Shown: positions 27,369 through 35,974, numbered from the stretch's first letter. The stretch is DNA of 64,000 nt from Vicinamibacterales bacterium (GCA_041394705.1 JAWKHS010000003.1:727467-791466); one strand, 5' to 3'. The notes: generated by a model not told the origin, from the sequence alone. Program-made: numbers and translations.

Positions 27369-27374
27369 ATGCTA
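27369..27374 (-). promoter_or_regulatory. -10-like TAGCAT, leaderless NPP-like transcript
   Basis: On the minus strand TAGCAT ends seven bases before the GTG at 27361. Confidence 0.55.
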
Positions 27375-27411
27375 CCACCGGGCGATTGCGGTCCCGCGCG
27401 AAAGGCGGACG

Positions 27412-27645
27412 CTAGCGCCGGGTGGCGCGCACGATCACGAGGGGGTGCGCGACGGGCGCGGCGGGCGCCGCCGTCCCGGCGGACTCGGGCGCGCAGGCGT
27501 CACCGGCCGCGCACTTGGCGCAGCCTGGCGTCGGCCGCCCAGTGGGCGCGCCGCCGACGACGCGGCGCACGACGACGAGCGCGGCGGCCAGGGCCATCAC
27601 GGCAGCCAGCACGTCCTGGACCGAGAGCGACCCCATCGAGCCCAT
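27412..27645 (-). CDS. FeoB-associated Cys-rich small membrane protein
   Basis: The protein is 77 residues. One N-terminal transmembrane helix (VLAAVMALAAALVVVRRVV) is followed by a Cys cluster C-x2-C-x4-C (CAKCAAGDAC), then an Ala/Pro-rich tail. This is the pattern of FeoB-associated Cys-rich proteins, often called FeoC-like or PF12669-type. Its start codon lies one base beyond the feoB stop, so it is the last gene of the feo operon. The cysteines may bind iron or an Fe-S cluster that tunes FeoB, but the function is not established. Confidence 0.82.
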   Translation of the reverse strand: MGSMGSLSVQDVLAAVMALAAALVVVRRVVGGAPTGRPTPGCAKCAAGDACAPESAGTAAPAAPVAHPLVIVRATRR

Positions 27646-27646
27646 G

Positions 27647-29632
27647 CTACGCCACCCCCGCGGCCAATAGGCCCTGCCTGAGGAGGAACGCCGCCAGCCA
27701 GGCGAGGCTGGTCATGTACCCGAGCTGCAACGCCGCGTACCGCAGGCCGCCGGCCTCCTTGCGGGTCAGCGCGAGCGTGGGCAGGCACTGCATCGCCAGC
27801 ACGAAGAAGACGAGCGCCGCGGCGGCGGTGGCCGGGGTGAAGACGAGGCGGCCGTCGTCGCGCGTCATGGCGTGGAGGCGTGCCACGACGCCCGCATCCA
27901 CCTCCGTCTCCGCCTGCCCGGAGGCCAGGACCGACATCGTCGAGACGAACACCTCGCGTGCGAGGAAGCTCGTGAGGACGCCCACCGTCAGCTGCCAGTC
28001 GAAACCGAGCGGCTCGAAGACCGGCGCCACGACGTGCCCGAGTCGACCGGCGAAGCTGCCGGCCTGGGCCGCGCGGGCTTCGAGCGTGTCGGCCTCGTCG
28101 GCGAGCGCCTGCGCCTCTGCCGCCGTCACGGCCGGGGCCGCCGCGGCCGCCCTGAGCTCGAGGGCGCGCGCGGGTGGGTCGGACTTCGGATACGCGCTCA
28201 TCCACCACATCACGATGCAGATGGCGACGATGACGGTGCCGGCCGTGGACAGGAATGACAGACCCTGGTCGCGCGCGGTGAGGAGCGCGTTGCGGAGCGA
28301 CGGCGTCTTGTAGGACGGCAGCTCCAGGATCATGGGCCGGGCCCGGCCGCGGAGGATCGTGCTGCCGAAGAGCTTGGCCGTGAAGAGCGCGGCGAGCGCG
28401 CCGAGCAGGTAGCACCCGGCGAAGGCCAGCCCGGCGGCGCCGGGCCGGTCGGCGAAGAGGAGCGTCGTGAGCAGCACGTACACCGGGAGCCGCGCCGAGC
28501 AGCTCATGAACGGCGCCACCAGGATCGTCGCGAGGCGATCGCGACGGTCCGGGATGAGGCGCGTGCTCATGATGCCCGGCAGCGCGCAGGCGTGCGCCGT
28601 CAGGAGGGGCACGAAGGCGTGCCCCGGCAGGCCGAAGCGCGAGAGCCAGCGGTCCATCACGAAGGCCGCGCGCGCCAGGTAGCCCGTGTCCTCGAGCAGC
28701 GTGATGAGGAAGAAGAGCAGGCAGATCTGCGGCAGGAACACGACGGTGCCGGCGATGCCGCCGACGATGCCCTGGGCGACCAGGTCGCGCAGCGGGCCGG
28801 CTGGCATGACGGCTTCCACGAGCGATCCGAGCTGGGCGAAGGTGGCCTCGATGAGGTCCATCGGCACGGTGGCGAGCTGGAAGAGCACCCAGAAGAGCGC
28901 GCTCATGATCGCGACAAACGCGCCAAGGCCCCAGACCGGGTGGGTCAGCACGTAGTCGAGGCGTTCCGTGCGCTGGTCCACGTCCGGAGTTGTCGCCCCG
29001 TGGGCGGTGACGGCGGTGGCGATCTCGTGCGCCCAGTCGCCGACGTCGGCCGGGGGCGCGACGGCGGGCACGGGCACGCCGATGCCGGCGTCGAGCAGCT
29101 GGCGCAGCGCCTGGAGGCCGAGCCCGGTGCGGGCCACCATCGGCACGACCGGCACGCCCAGGCGCGCGGCCAGGGCGCGCTCGTCGATGACGAGCCCGCG
29201 CTTGCGCGCGAGGTCCGTCATGTTCAGCGCCAGGACGAGGCGCGCGCCGCGCGCGAGCAGCTGGCCGGCCAGCACGAGGTTGCGCGACAGGTTGCAGGCA
29301 TCCACGATCACCACGAAGGCGTCGGGAGCCGGGCTGGCCTGCCCGTCGATCACCGTGCGGGCGATGGCGGTCTCGGGCGTGTCCAGATCCAGGTCGTAGA
29401 CGCCGGGCAGGTCGAGGACGTCGAGCGCCCGGGAGTGCGGCGAGGCCTCGACCTTGCCGCGGCGGACGCTCGTCGTGGTGCCGGGGAAGTTCGACGTCTT
29501 GGCGCGCGCGCCGCAGAGGGCGTTGAACAGGGTGGTCTTGCCCGTGTTCGGGTTGCCCACGAGCGCCACCCGTGACGCGCGGTCGGCGGCGAGGGGCGGC
29601 GCGACGGCGAACGGCTCGGCGACCGGGACCAT
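27647..29632 (-). CDS. feoB: Ferrous iron transporter FeoB
   Basis: The protein is 661 residues, somewhat short for FeoB. The N-terminal G domain has G1 GNPNTGKT (26-33), the NFPGTT G2 region near 48-53, G3 DLPG (74-77) and G4 NMTD (about 137-140). A helical spacer and then the membrane part with two Gate domains follow. The segment VPLLTAHACALPGI shows the conserved Cys/Pro region of the pore. It imports Fe(II) across the inner membrane, gated by GTP. It sits three bases downstream of feoA and one base upstream of the Cys-rich protein, so the three form an operon. Confidence 0.95.
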   Translation of the reverse strand: MVPVAEPFAVAPPLAADRASRVALVGNPNTGKTTLFNALCGARAKTSNFPGTTTSVRRGKVEASPHSRALDVLDLPGVYDLDLDTPETAIARTVIDGQASPAPDAFVVIVDACNLSRNLVLAGQLLARGARLVLALNMTDLARKRGLVIDERALAARLGVPVVPMVARTGLGLQALRQLLDAGIGVPVPAVAPPADVGDWAHEIATAVTAHGATTPDVDQRTERLDYVLTHPVWGLGAFVAIMSALFWVLFQLATVPMDLIEATFAQLGSLVEAVMPAGPLRDLVAQGIVGGIAGTVVFLPQICLLFFLITLLEDTGYLARAAFVMDRWLSRFGLPGHAFVPLLTAHACALPGIMSTRLIPDRRDRLATILVAPFMSCSARLPVYVLLTTLLFADRPGAAGLAFAGCYLLGALAALFTAKLFGSTILRGRARPMILELPSYKTPSLRNALLTARDQGLSFLSTAGTVIVAICIVMWWMSAYPKSDPPARALELRAAAAAPAVTAAEAQALADEADTLEARAAQAGSFAGRLGHVVAPVFEPLGFDWQLTVGVLTSFLAREVFVSTMSVLASGQAETEVDAGVVARLHAMTRDDGRLVFTPATAAAALVFFVLAMQCLPTLALTRKEAGGLRYAALQLGYMTSLAWLAAFLLRQGLLAAGVA

Positions 29633-29635
29633 CGG

Positions 29636-29911
29636 CTACTTGGGCGTGCCGTTGGCAGGCACGACGAACAACCGCTTGGCGACGGCCCCCGACAGGCCGA
29701 TCCGCGTCGAGCGGACCTGCACGATGCAGGGGTCGCCCACCTTGCAGAGGCGGAGGACGCTCGCGTCGGTGAGGCCGAGCGATCGCAGCACCGCGCGCGA
29801 CTCGGCATCGCGCACTTCGTGCAGGGTCGCCACCGAGCCCACGGGCACGGTCGTGAGGGGCACCGGGGTGTGGCGGGGCTCGGCGTCTGACGAGCTGGTG
29901 AACGGGGGCAT
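29636..29911 (-). CDS. feoA: FeoA-domain protein
   Basis: The protein is 91 residues. After a 15-residue polar N terminus, the SH3-like FeoA domain runs from PLTTVPVGSVATLHEV to KRLFVVP, with the conserved MxxLGL-like turn (LRSLGLTDASVL) and basic C-terminal strands (RIGLSGAVAKRLFV). FeoA assists FeoB in Fe(II) uptake. The ATG at 29911 is the only Met start in this frame that gives a normal FeoA length. A Fur-box-like palindrome lies 28 bases upstream. Confidence 0.9.
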   Translation of the reverse strand: MPPFTSSSDAEPRHTPVPLTTVPVGSVATLHEVRDAESRAVLRSLGLTDASVLRLCKVGDPCIVQVRSTRIGLSGAVAKRLFVVPANGTPK

Positions 29912-29939
29912 CGACCTGATGTCCCATTCTAACGGATTC

Positions 29940-29954
29940 TGAGAACGGGTCTCA
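29940..29954. promoter_or_regulatory. Fur-box-like inverted repeat upstream of feoA
   Basis: TGAGAAC-G-GGTCTCA forms a 7-1-7 imperfect inverted repeat with six of seven positions matching, the geometry of Fur operators. A related half-site (GATTCT) abuts it. It lies 28 bases upstream of feoA, where a repressor would block the promoter. Iron-dependent repression is inferred from position and shape only. Confidence 0.5.
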
Positions 29955-30147
29955 TTTCTGCGCCGCCTCCGCGGGCCAGCCGAGGCGGCCAGCTTCTCTG
30001 GGAGCGGCCTCGCCGGGTCCGGTCCCCAAGGGCCGGCCGGTCCCCCGGTCACCACGTAAGATCGGCGCGGCCCACGGCCCCCTGGGAGCGCAGGCCCACG
30101 ACCGCGGCCGCGCCGTGCTCCCGGGCGCGTGCCGGCTCGTATCCGCC

Positions 30148-31326
30148 GTGGACGTCCACGTGACCGAAGAACTGCAGCAGGCCCGGGTCCGTTCGGTGTT
30201 CGAGCGCCGCTTCGGCCGCCCGGACCTGCTCGTGCGGTCGCCCGGGCGTATCAACCTCATCGGCGAGCATGTCGACGCGTCGCTCGGCATCGTCCTGCCG
30301 GGTGCCATCGATCGGGCCATCTGGCTGGCGCTCGGCGCGCGGACCGACCGCGGATGCCGCGTCCTGGCCGCCGACACCGGGGAGGTGCTCGAAGCGTCCA
30401 TCGACGGCCCGGGACCAGCGGCTCCGCCGTGGGCCGCCTACGTGGCCGGCGCGTTCGCCGAACTGTCCGGCGCCGGCCCGCTTCCGGCCGGCGTGCAGTG
30501 TGTCTTCGGCGGCGACCTGCCGATCGGCGCCGGGCTGTCGTCCTCGGCCGCGCTCACGTGCGGCCTGGCGTATGGGCTGAACGCGCTCTTCGGCCTGGGA
30601 CACGACCGGATGGCGCTGGCGCGGCTGGGACAGCGGGTGGAACACCACCACGCCGGCGTCCAGTGCGGCGTGATGGACCAGGTGGCCTCGCTCCTGGGCC
30701 GCGCGGGCCGCGTCCTGCGCCTGGATTGCCGGGACCTGACCTACCGATACCTGCCGCTGGCCGACGACCTCGCCATCGCCCTGTGCGATTCCCACGTGCG
30801 GCGGTCGCTCGCCGCCGACGGGACCTACAACCGCCGCCGCGCCGAGTGCGAGGAGGGGCTCGCGGCGCTGCGCTCGCGCGTCCCCGGGGTGGTCAGCCTC
30901 CGCGACGTGACGGCCGCCATGATCGAGGACGCCAGACCGTCGCTGGCGCCCGCAGTCTACGCGCGCTGCCGCTACGTCATCGACGAGCACCAGCGCGTGC
31001 TGACGGCGTGCGCCGCCCTCGCCCGGCGCGACGACGACGCCCTTGGCGAGGCGCTGAACGCCAGTCACCGCGGCCTGCAGCACGACTTCGAAGTCTCGTG
31101 CCCGGCGCTCGACGTGCTGGCCGAGGCCGCCCGCGGGGTTCAGGGCGTCGTCGGGAGCCGGATGATGGGGGCGGGGTTCGGCGGGTACACGATCACGCTC
31201 GTGCGTCGGGACGCCCTGCCGGCGTATCGGGCCCGGATGGCGGAGGTGTCCCGCCGCGTCCTCGGATCTGAGCCGGTCATCCACGAATGCCGCCTGAGCG
31301 ACGGCACCGAGATCGTCACGTCGTGA
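30148..31326 (+). CDS. galK: Galactokinase
   Basis: The protein is about 392 residues from the GTG at 30148; GTGs at 30115 and 30160 are also in frame and none has a good ribosome-binding site. GHMP-kinase motifs are present: galactokinase signature GRINLIGEHVDAS (the usual Tyr after Asp is Ala), ATP loop LPIGAGLSSSAAL near 120, and motif 3 MMGAGFGGYTI near 340. It phosphorylates galactose at C1. No galT, galE or transporter gene is adjacent. The Asp-Tyr to Asp-Ala change sits in the sugar-binding loop and may alter substrate preference. Confidence 0.87.
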   Translation: MDVHVTEELQQARVRSVFERRFGRPDLLVRSPGRINLIGEHVDASLGIVLPGAIDRAIWLALGARTDRGCRVLAADTGEVLEASIDGPGPAAPPWAAYVAGAFAELSGAGPLPAGVQCVFGGDLPIGAGLSSSAALTCGLAYGLNALFGLGHDRMALARLGQRVEHHHAGVQCGVMDQVASLLGRAGRVLRLDCRDLTYRYLPLADDLAIALCDSHVRRSLAADGTYNRRRAECEEGLAALRSRVPGVVSLRDVTAAMIEDARPSLAPAVYARCRYVIDEHQRVLTACAALARRDDDALGEALNASHRGLQHDFEVSCPALDVLAEAARGVQGVVGSRMMGAGFGGYTITLVRRDALPAYRARMAEVSRRVLGSEPVIHECRLSDGTEIVTS

Positions 31327-31393
31327 GCGGAGCGCCGCGCGCGGCGGCGCGGCTCGGCAGGGAGCGTGCGTTGGCGAGGGACGGTGGTGCGGC

Positions 31394-31430
31394 GGGCCGT
31401 GGGGCCGCGATCGCGATGCGACCACGGCCC
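31394..31430. terminator. Inverted repeat between convergent galK and beta-barrel gene
   Basis: A perfect 9-bp stem (GGGCCGTGG at 31394-31402 with 31422-31430) encloses a 19-base loop that itself contains a self-complementary TCGCGA. It sits mid-way in the convergent spacer. No T tract follows, so termination is probable but not certain. Confidence 0.55.
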
Positions 31431-31439
31431 CGGACGATG

Positions 31440-32150
31440 TCAGAAGGTCAGCCCCAGGCCCGCATAGAAGCGGTGCGTGTCGATCCGGTTGTGCGAGTGA
31501 GGCGAGCCCTCGAAGTCCTGCAGGTAGCCCTTCTTGATGAAGATGCTCGAGAACTTGTAGCCGAGGTCCACCTGCACGTGGTCCGTCACGGCGGTCGTGA
31601 CGCCGCCGCCCACCGTCGCCATGGGCCGCGTCTCCTCGCGGAACGATTGCCTGACGCTGTACGGATCGCCGGGGTCGTTCGCGAGGTCGGACATCATCAG
31701 CGAGGTGACATCCACGCCCTCGATCATGAAGGTGGGCTTCGGGCTCATGTGCGCGACGCCGGCGTGCACGAGCGCGTACGGACGGAACCGCCACCGGTCG
31801 CCGGTGCGGACGCGGACGCCGGCCGTGTAGTAGTTGGTGGGCACCTTGGACGTCGCGGACGCCACGATGCCCTCCGAGGCCGCATCCGACGCGACGAGCG
31901 CCAGGTCGTCGTGGGTGAAAGTCGGCTCGGCGTTCTGGATACGGCCGACGTCGGCCGTGATCTGGACGTGATCGCCCAGGTCCACGCCGATGGCGCCACC
32001 GAAGAAGGGCGACGCGTGCTTGGTGGCGTCGGCGCCACCGAATCCAGTGAGGAAGCCCCGGTGCGGCGCCTGGGCCGAAACCGGCAGCGCGCCAGCGGCG
32101 ACGAGCGCGAGCATCATGGCGGCGCGCGCGATGATGAGTCTGGGTGACAT
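31440..32150 (-). CDS. Small outer-membrane beta-barrel protein
   Basis: The protein is 236 residues with a signal peptide (MMLALVAAGALPVSAQ). It then shows alternating beta-strand patterns and ends YAGLGLTF with the C-terminal Phe used for BAM assembly. Its size fits an eight-stranded barrel of the OmpW/OmpA-like porin type. It is a housekeeping or receptor-type protein of unknown substrate. A GGAGGGG ribosome-binding site lies about eight bases before the ATG at 32150. A 325-base structured leader lies upstream, suggesting RNA-level control. Confidence 0.72.
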   Translation of the reverse strand: MSPRLIIARAAMMLALVAAGALPVSAQAPHRGFLTGFGGADATKHASPFFGGAIGVDLGDHVQITADVGRIQNAEPTFTHDDLALVASDAASEGIVASATSKVPTNYYTAGVRVRTGDRWRFRPYALVHAGVAHMSPKPTFMIEGVDVTSLMMSDLANDPGDPYSVRQSFREETRPMATVGGGVTTAVTDHVQVDLGYKFSSIFIKKGYLQDFEGSPHSHNRIDTHRFYAGLGLTF

Positions 32151-32179
32151 GGTGTGACCCCTCCGCCCAACGTGGGGGC

Positions 32180-32400
32180 GGGGGCTCGTGGCTGAACCGC
32201 CTCGCCGGGCCCCTGGAGCCCCCGACGCTGAGGCAACCTCTGCTGGTGCAAGGAATCAACCACCTCGACCCGCCGGTTTCCCGGGGCGTTCCCCGTGGCG
32301 GCACCGGAGTCGTCTCGCCGAGACTCCGGGCGCGGGGGAGGCGTGAGGACTGTCCCGGTGTTTTCCCGCACCCCTGGAACCTGACGGCGGAGGAACCGCA
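32180..32400 (-). promoter_or_regulatory. Structured leader region upstream of the small beta-barrel gene (possible riboswitch)
   Basis: The 32151-32475 gap has no gene. On the minus strand it holds several hairpins in series: 32357-32374, 32304-32329 (8-bp stem), 32282-32295, and a long GGGGGCTC/GAGCCCCC stem at 32180-32223 close to the ribosome-binding site. A 5' CGGUUCC element near 32394 can pair with GGAAACCG near 32280, and CGGGAAACCGGC loosely resembles a cobalamin-riboswitch B12 box. The central core does not align cleanly with that class, so the identity is open. C-rich sequence before the gene could also mask the GGAGGGG site. Confidence 0.35.
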
Positions 32401-32475
32401 CGCGCGTCGCTGCGTCCGACACCCGGGGGGCGCGGCGAGCCGGGACTGGCGGACGAGCTATCGATCCGAGGAAAG

Positions 32476-32552
32476 TGGTCGGGGCGACTGGATTCGAACC
32501 AGCGACCCCCTGCGCCCAAGGCAGGTGCGCTACCAGGCTGCGCTACGCCCCG
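32476..32552 (-). tRNA. tRNA-Pro (anticodon TGG)
   Basis: The 77-base gene folds into a complete cloverleaf: acceptor stem CGGGGCG/CGCCCCG, anticodon stem CCTGC/GCAGG with loop CTTGGGC (anticodon TGG), and the T-loop GGTTCGAATCC. The 3' CCA is encoded. It reads codon CCA and, by wobble, other proline codons. It stands alone between the GT39-like gene and the structured leader. Confidence 0.96.
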
Positions 32553-32622
32553 ACTCCGAAGAACCCTGATTGTACCGCGTCCGGCCACGTGCGGGTGGCC
32601 CTGGGTGACGGCCAGGGGTGGC

Positions 32623-34224
32623 TCAGCGGACGACGTCCACGGGCCAGCGCGCGCCGGCCAGGAAGCGATCGCGGTCGGCGGCCAGGTAGTAGCGAATGGC
32701 GCCGGTGCCGACGAATTCCGCGCGCGGCGCCCAGTCGAGTTGTCCGTAGCGTGACGGCGCGAAGAGCTGCTGGAACTGACGCTCCTCGAGCACCCGGTCG
32801 ATCGCAAAGGACACCGGCACCCCGGCCCGTGTGAGTTCGTCCACGACCGCGTCGAGCGACGCCGGGGGCACGAGATCGAGGCGGATGACGTCGCGGCCCG
32901 TGTCGTCCGCGATCGACCCGCTGTGGAAGAAGCACAGGACGGTGGCGCGGGGCGGCAGCGCGGCTTCGAGGTAACGGCCCATCGCGAGGATTCGCTGCTG
33001 GTTCGTGCCCTCCCCCAGCGCGTATGCCCGGAGGTCCTGCCGGTGCCCGGCGACGAGCGCCACCGCAAGGGGCACGACGACGACGAGCGGCCGGCGGCGG
33101 GAGCCGCGCCACGCCCAGGCGGCGAACCAGGCGAGCGTCGCCGACAGCAACACCAGCAGCGCCGTGATGGCCGGCAGGAAGAAGCGCACGAACGTCCACT
33201 CGGCGTACGGCAGGAAGAACGCATAGGACAGGACGTTCAGCGCGATGACGCCCAGGGCGCCGGCGACGATCGCGCGCTGCCCCGGGTGGAGCCCCGGCGA
33301 CCATCGGGGCAGGAGGGCGGCGGTCGCGGCGAGGCCCAGCAGCGGCACCGCGGTATACAGGTCCACGACGCTGCGCCAGTAGTTTCGGGCGTTCGCGGCG
33401 AGGTGGCCGGGCCGGTAGAAGGTCTCGGCGCCAGGGTAGCTGCTCGTGAGCGGTCCGCCGTAGAGGGTCGCCTGCGTCCAGGCGACCATCAGCGGGCCCG
33501 CGGCGGCCGCTCCCGCGAACGCGAGGAAGGGAGTCCAGTCGGTCCCACGCGGCGCGCGGCGCCCGGCCGCAAGTAGCGTGAGCGCCGGGACCGCACCGAG
33601 GACGACGAGGTTGGGGCGCACCATCACCGCGAGGGCGGCGCACCCTCCCGCCGCAAAGCCCGATGACCGCGTGCCACGGAGAGCGAGGAGCCACCCGGCC
33701 GTCCAGAGCGCAGCCGCTGGGACGTCGCTCATGGGGTGGACGGTGTGGAAGAGCAGCAGCGGATCGAGCGCCAACAACGACGCCGCGAGCAGCCCCGCCA
33801 GCGGGCCCGCGAGATCCCGGGCGAGCTGGAAGGCCGTGAGCACCAGGATCCCGGCCATCAGCGGCACCACGACGTACGCGGCCAGCCGGCCGCCGATGCG
33901 CTCCGCGGCCGCCAGCATCAGCGGCAGCCCGAGCGGGTAGACGGGCACGCTGGTGCCGGACACGCCGGGTGCCGGGCGGAAGCCCAGGGGCGATCCGGTG
34001 GCGGTGGCCAGCGGCCAGCCGGCCCAGAGCTGGGCCGCTTCGGGCCGGTACAGGCGGCCGACGGCCCACAGATGGCCTTCGGCCACGTAGCCGGAGGCGT
34101 CGGCATGCATGCCCACGAAGGTGTTGAGCCGCACGGTGACCGCCAGGACGAGGCCGGCGACCAGCAGCGCGGCCAGCTCCGCCCAGCGCGTCCCGGACCT
34201 GTCAGGCGTGGCAGCGGCGCGCAT
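32623..34224 (-). CDS. Polytopic membrane glycosyltransferase (GT39/ArnT-like)
   Basis: The protein is 533 residues with about 9-12 predicted transmembrane helices. After the first helix comes a periplasmic loop with acidic residues (MHADASGYVAEGH) in the position where PMT/ArnT enzymes carry the catalytic Asp. A second loop has FHTVHPMSDVPAAALW. The C-terminal 130 residues are soluble, with VLCFFHSGSIADDTGRDVIRLD. Family members transfer sugars from polyprenyl phosphate to lipid or protein. No partner genes indicate the acceptor. Confidence 0.75.
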   Translation of the reverse strand: MRAAATPDRSGTRWAELAALLVAGLVLAVTVRLNTFVGMHADASGYVAEGHLWAVGRLYRPEAAQLWAGWPLATATGSPLGFRPAPGVSGTSVPVYPLGLPLMLAAAERIGGRLAAYVVVPLMAGILVLTAFQLARDLAGPLAGLLAASLLALDPLLLFHTVHPMSDVPAAALWTAGWLLALRGTRSSGFAAGGCAALAVMVRPNLVVLGAVPALTLLAAGRRAPRGTDWTPFLAFAGAAAAGPLMVAWTQATLYGGPLTSSYPGAETFYRPGHLAANARNYWRSVVDLYTAVPLLGLAATAALLPRWSPGLHPGQRAIVAGALGVIALNVLSYAFFLPYAEWTFVRFFLPAITALLVLLSATLAWFAAWAWRGSRRRPLVVVVPLAVALVAGHRQDLRAYALGEGTNQQRILAMGRYLEAALPPRATVLCFFHSGSIADDTGRDVIRLDLVPPASLDAVVDELTRAGVPVSFAIDRVLEERQFQQLFAPSRYGQLDWAPRAEFVGTGAIRYYLAADRDRFLAGARWPVDVVR

Positions 34225-34283
34225 GGACGGCGCCCCTACAGTGGCCGTTACACCGTCGCCGAGTCAACGCCGGACTGCTGCGC

Positions 34284-34289
34284 TATCCT
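34284..34289 (+). promoter_or_regulatory. -10-like TATCCT, leaderless extended-SDR transcript
   Basis: TATCCT ends six bases before the GTG at 34296. No Shine-Dalgarno sequence fits. Confidence 0.58.
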
Positions 34290-34295
34290 TGCGCC

Positions 34296-35291
34296 GTGGC
34301 TCGCTATCTCGTCACGGGCGCCACGGGGTTCATCGGCGCCGAGGTCGCGAAGCAGCTGCTGACGCGCGGCCACAAGGTGGTGGCGCTGGTCCGGTCGCCG
34401 GAGAAGGCGTCGCTCCTCGCGAAGCTCGGCGCCGAGCTGCACACGGGCGACGTCACCGAGCCGTCCACGCTCGCGGGGCCCATGGACGGCGTGGACGGCG
34501 TGTTCCATCTCGCCGCCTGGTACAGGATCGGCGTGCCGCGTGCGCGGGCGCTCGCCACCGCCGTCAACATCGACGGCACGCGGCACGTCCTCGAGGCGAT
34601 GCGCGAGGCCCGCGTGCCGAAGGGCGTCTACACCTCGTCGCTCGCCGTGTTCTCGGACACGCACGGCCAGGTCGTGGACGAGACGTACCGCTACACCGGC
34701 GCTCACGTGAGCCTCTACGACGAGACGAAATGGGAGGCGCACTACCAGGTGGCGCTGCCGGCGATCGCGGCGGGGCTGCCCCTGGTCATCGTGCAGCCTG
34801 GCGCCGTCTACGGGCCCGGTGACACGAGCGGGCTCCGGGACGTGTTCGTGCGCCATCTCAAGCGGCGCCTTCCGTTCGTGCCGGCACGGACCGCGTACTG
34901 CTGGGGCCACGTGGACGACGTGGCCCACGCCCACATCGAGGCGATGGAGCGCGGCCGGCCTGGGGAGAGCTACATCATCGCCGGGCCGCCGCACACCCTG
35001 GCGGAGGCCGTGCGCCTGGCTGCCGCGGCAAGCGGGCGTCCCGCGCCCGTGGCCGGGATCCCGCCGGCCCTGATGCGCGCCGCGGCCGGTCTCGCCTCGC
35101 TCGCCGGCCGGGTCGTGGCCTTGCCGATGGCCGCCCAGCCGGAGACGCTGCGCGTGCTGGCGGGGGTCACATACCTCGGATCGTCGGCGAAGGCCCGGAA
35201 GGAACTGGGCTTCGCGGCGCGGCCGCTGGACGAAGGCCTGCGGCACCTGATCGAGCACGAGATGCGCGTGCTGGGCCTCACGCCGCCCTGA
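34296..35291 (+). CDS. NAD-dependent epimerase/dehydratase-type extended SDR
   Basis: The protein is 331 residues from GTG. The Rossmann motif TGATGFIG lies at 7-14. The catalytic Ser lies in YTSSLAVFSD near 112 and the YxxxK motif in YDETK near 145-149. VQPGAVYGPGD near 168 is typical of dihydroflavonol-reductase-like and hopanoid-associated sugar epimerase families. The substrate is not clear; steroid/terpenoid or sugar-nucleotide substrates are both possible. It is convergent with the TetR gene and not in an operon. Confidence 0.85.
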   Translation: MARYLVTGATGFIGAEVAKQLLTRGHKVVALVRSPEKASLLAKLGAELHTGDVTEPSTLAGPMDGVDGVFHLAAWYRIGVPRARALATAVNIDGTRHVLEAMREARVPKGVYTSSLAVFSDTHGQVVDETYRYTGAHVSLYDETKWEAHYQVALPAIAAGLPLVIVQPGAVYGPGDTSGLRDVFVRHLKRRLPFVPARTAYCWGHVDDVAHAHIEAMERGRPGESYIIAGPPHTLAEAVRLAAAASGRPAPVAGIPPALMRAAAGLASLAGRVVALPMAAQPETLRVLAGVTYLGSSAKARKELGFAARPLDEGLRHLIEHEMRVLGLTPP

Positions 35292-35294
35292 CGG

Positions 35295-35320
35295 CCGCCG
35301 TGCCCGCGTCGGCGCGGCGG
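35295..35320. terminator. GC hairpin between convergent SDR and TetR genes
   Basis: A 10-bp stem with one G-T wobble (35295-35304 with 35311-35320) and a six-base loop fills the spacer exactly between the two stop codons. Confidence 0.6.
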
Positions 35321-35321
35321 G

Positions 35322-35954
35322 TCAGCCGCGGCCGTCGCCGGCCGGGCGCAGGATGCCGCGGCCCAGGATGGACGCGATCATCCGCGTCGCGTCGGCCGTG
35401 GGCATCCCGAGCTGGCGCTCGACCCCGAAGATCGACTCCACCGAGAAGTAGTAGATGAAGAGACGCGTGGCCAGGAGCAGCGCCGGTCCCGCCGGGACGT
35501 CCTCGCGCACGTGCTGCTCCAGGCCGAGGCGCGCGCGGTGCATCTCGACGAACTGGGCGAAGCGCTCGGCCAGGTCGGCGTAGAAGCGCTGGATGTGTCG
35601 GCCGTCGAACTCCACCGCGTCCACGTAGAAGAGCGCCAGGTGCGGGCGCCACCGGGTCAGTACCTCCTCGGCCGCGGTCGCGAGCCGGCCGAAGTCCTCC
35701 AGGAACTCGCCGCGTTCGAGCACGACGTTGATGGGAAAGTCCGGGTGGCGGGTGACGTCCTGGAACTGCGCCAGCAGGGCCTGGAAGATCGCTTCCTTGT
35801 CCTGGAAGTGGTGGTAGACGCTGCCCGTGGACGCCCCGGCCTTCGCGGCGATGTCGCGCATGCTCGTCGCGCCGTAGCCCCTGTGCGAGAAGAGCTCGAG
35901 CGCGGCGTCGAGGATCGCCGTGCGGCTCCGCTCGGATCGTTCGACCTGCTGCAT
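35322..35954 (-). CDS. TetR-family transcriptional regulator
   Basis: The protein is 210 residues. An N-terminal HTH (RTAILDAALELFSHRGYGATSMRDIAAKAGASTGSVYHHFQDKEA, about 9-54 with the usual F-x-x-x-G-Y/F and YxHF hallmarks) precedes a helical ligand domain with several aromatic residues. It is predicted to be a dimeric repressor of unknown ligand. It lies 20 bases downstream of rdgB on the same strand, so it may be cotranscribed with the amidase-rph-rdgB operon. No adjacent transporter points to its target. Confidence 0.88.
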   Translation of the reverse strand: MQQVERSERSRTAILDAALELFSHRGYGATSMRDIAAKAGASTGSVYHHFQDKEAIFQALLAQFQDVTRHPDFPINVVLERGEFLEDFGRLATAAEEVLTRWRPHLALFYVDAVEFDGRHIQRFYADLAERFAQFVEMHRARLGLEQHVREDVPAGPALLLATRLFIYYFSVESIFGVERQLGMPTADATRMIASILGRGILRPAGDGRG

Positions 35955-35974
35955 GCGGAGGGCCCGTTGCGAGG

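Noticed and set aside
32180..32400. Firm call of a cobalamin riboswitch
   Set aside because: The B12-box-like and GGUUCC-like elements are suggestive, but the conserved core is not recognisable, so only a structured leader is annotated.
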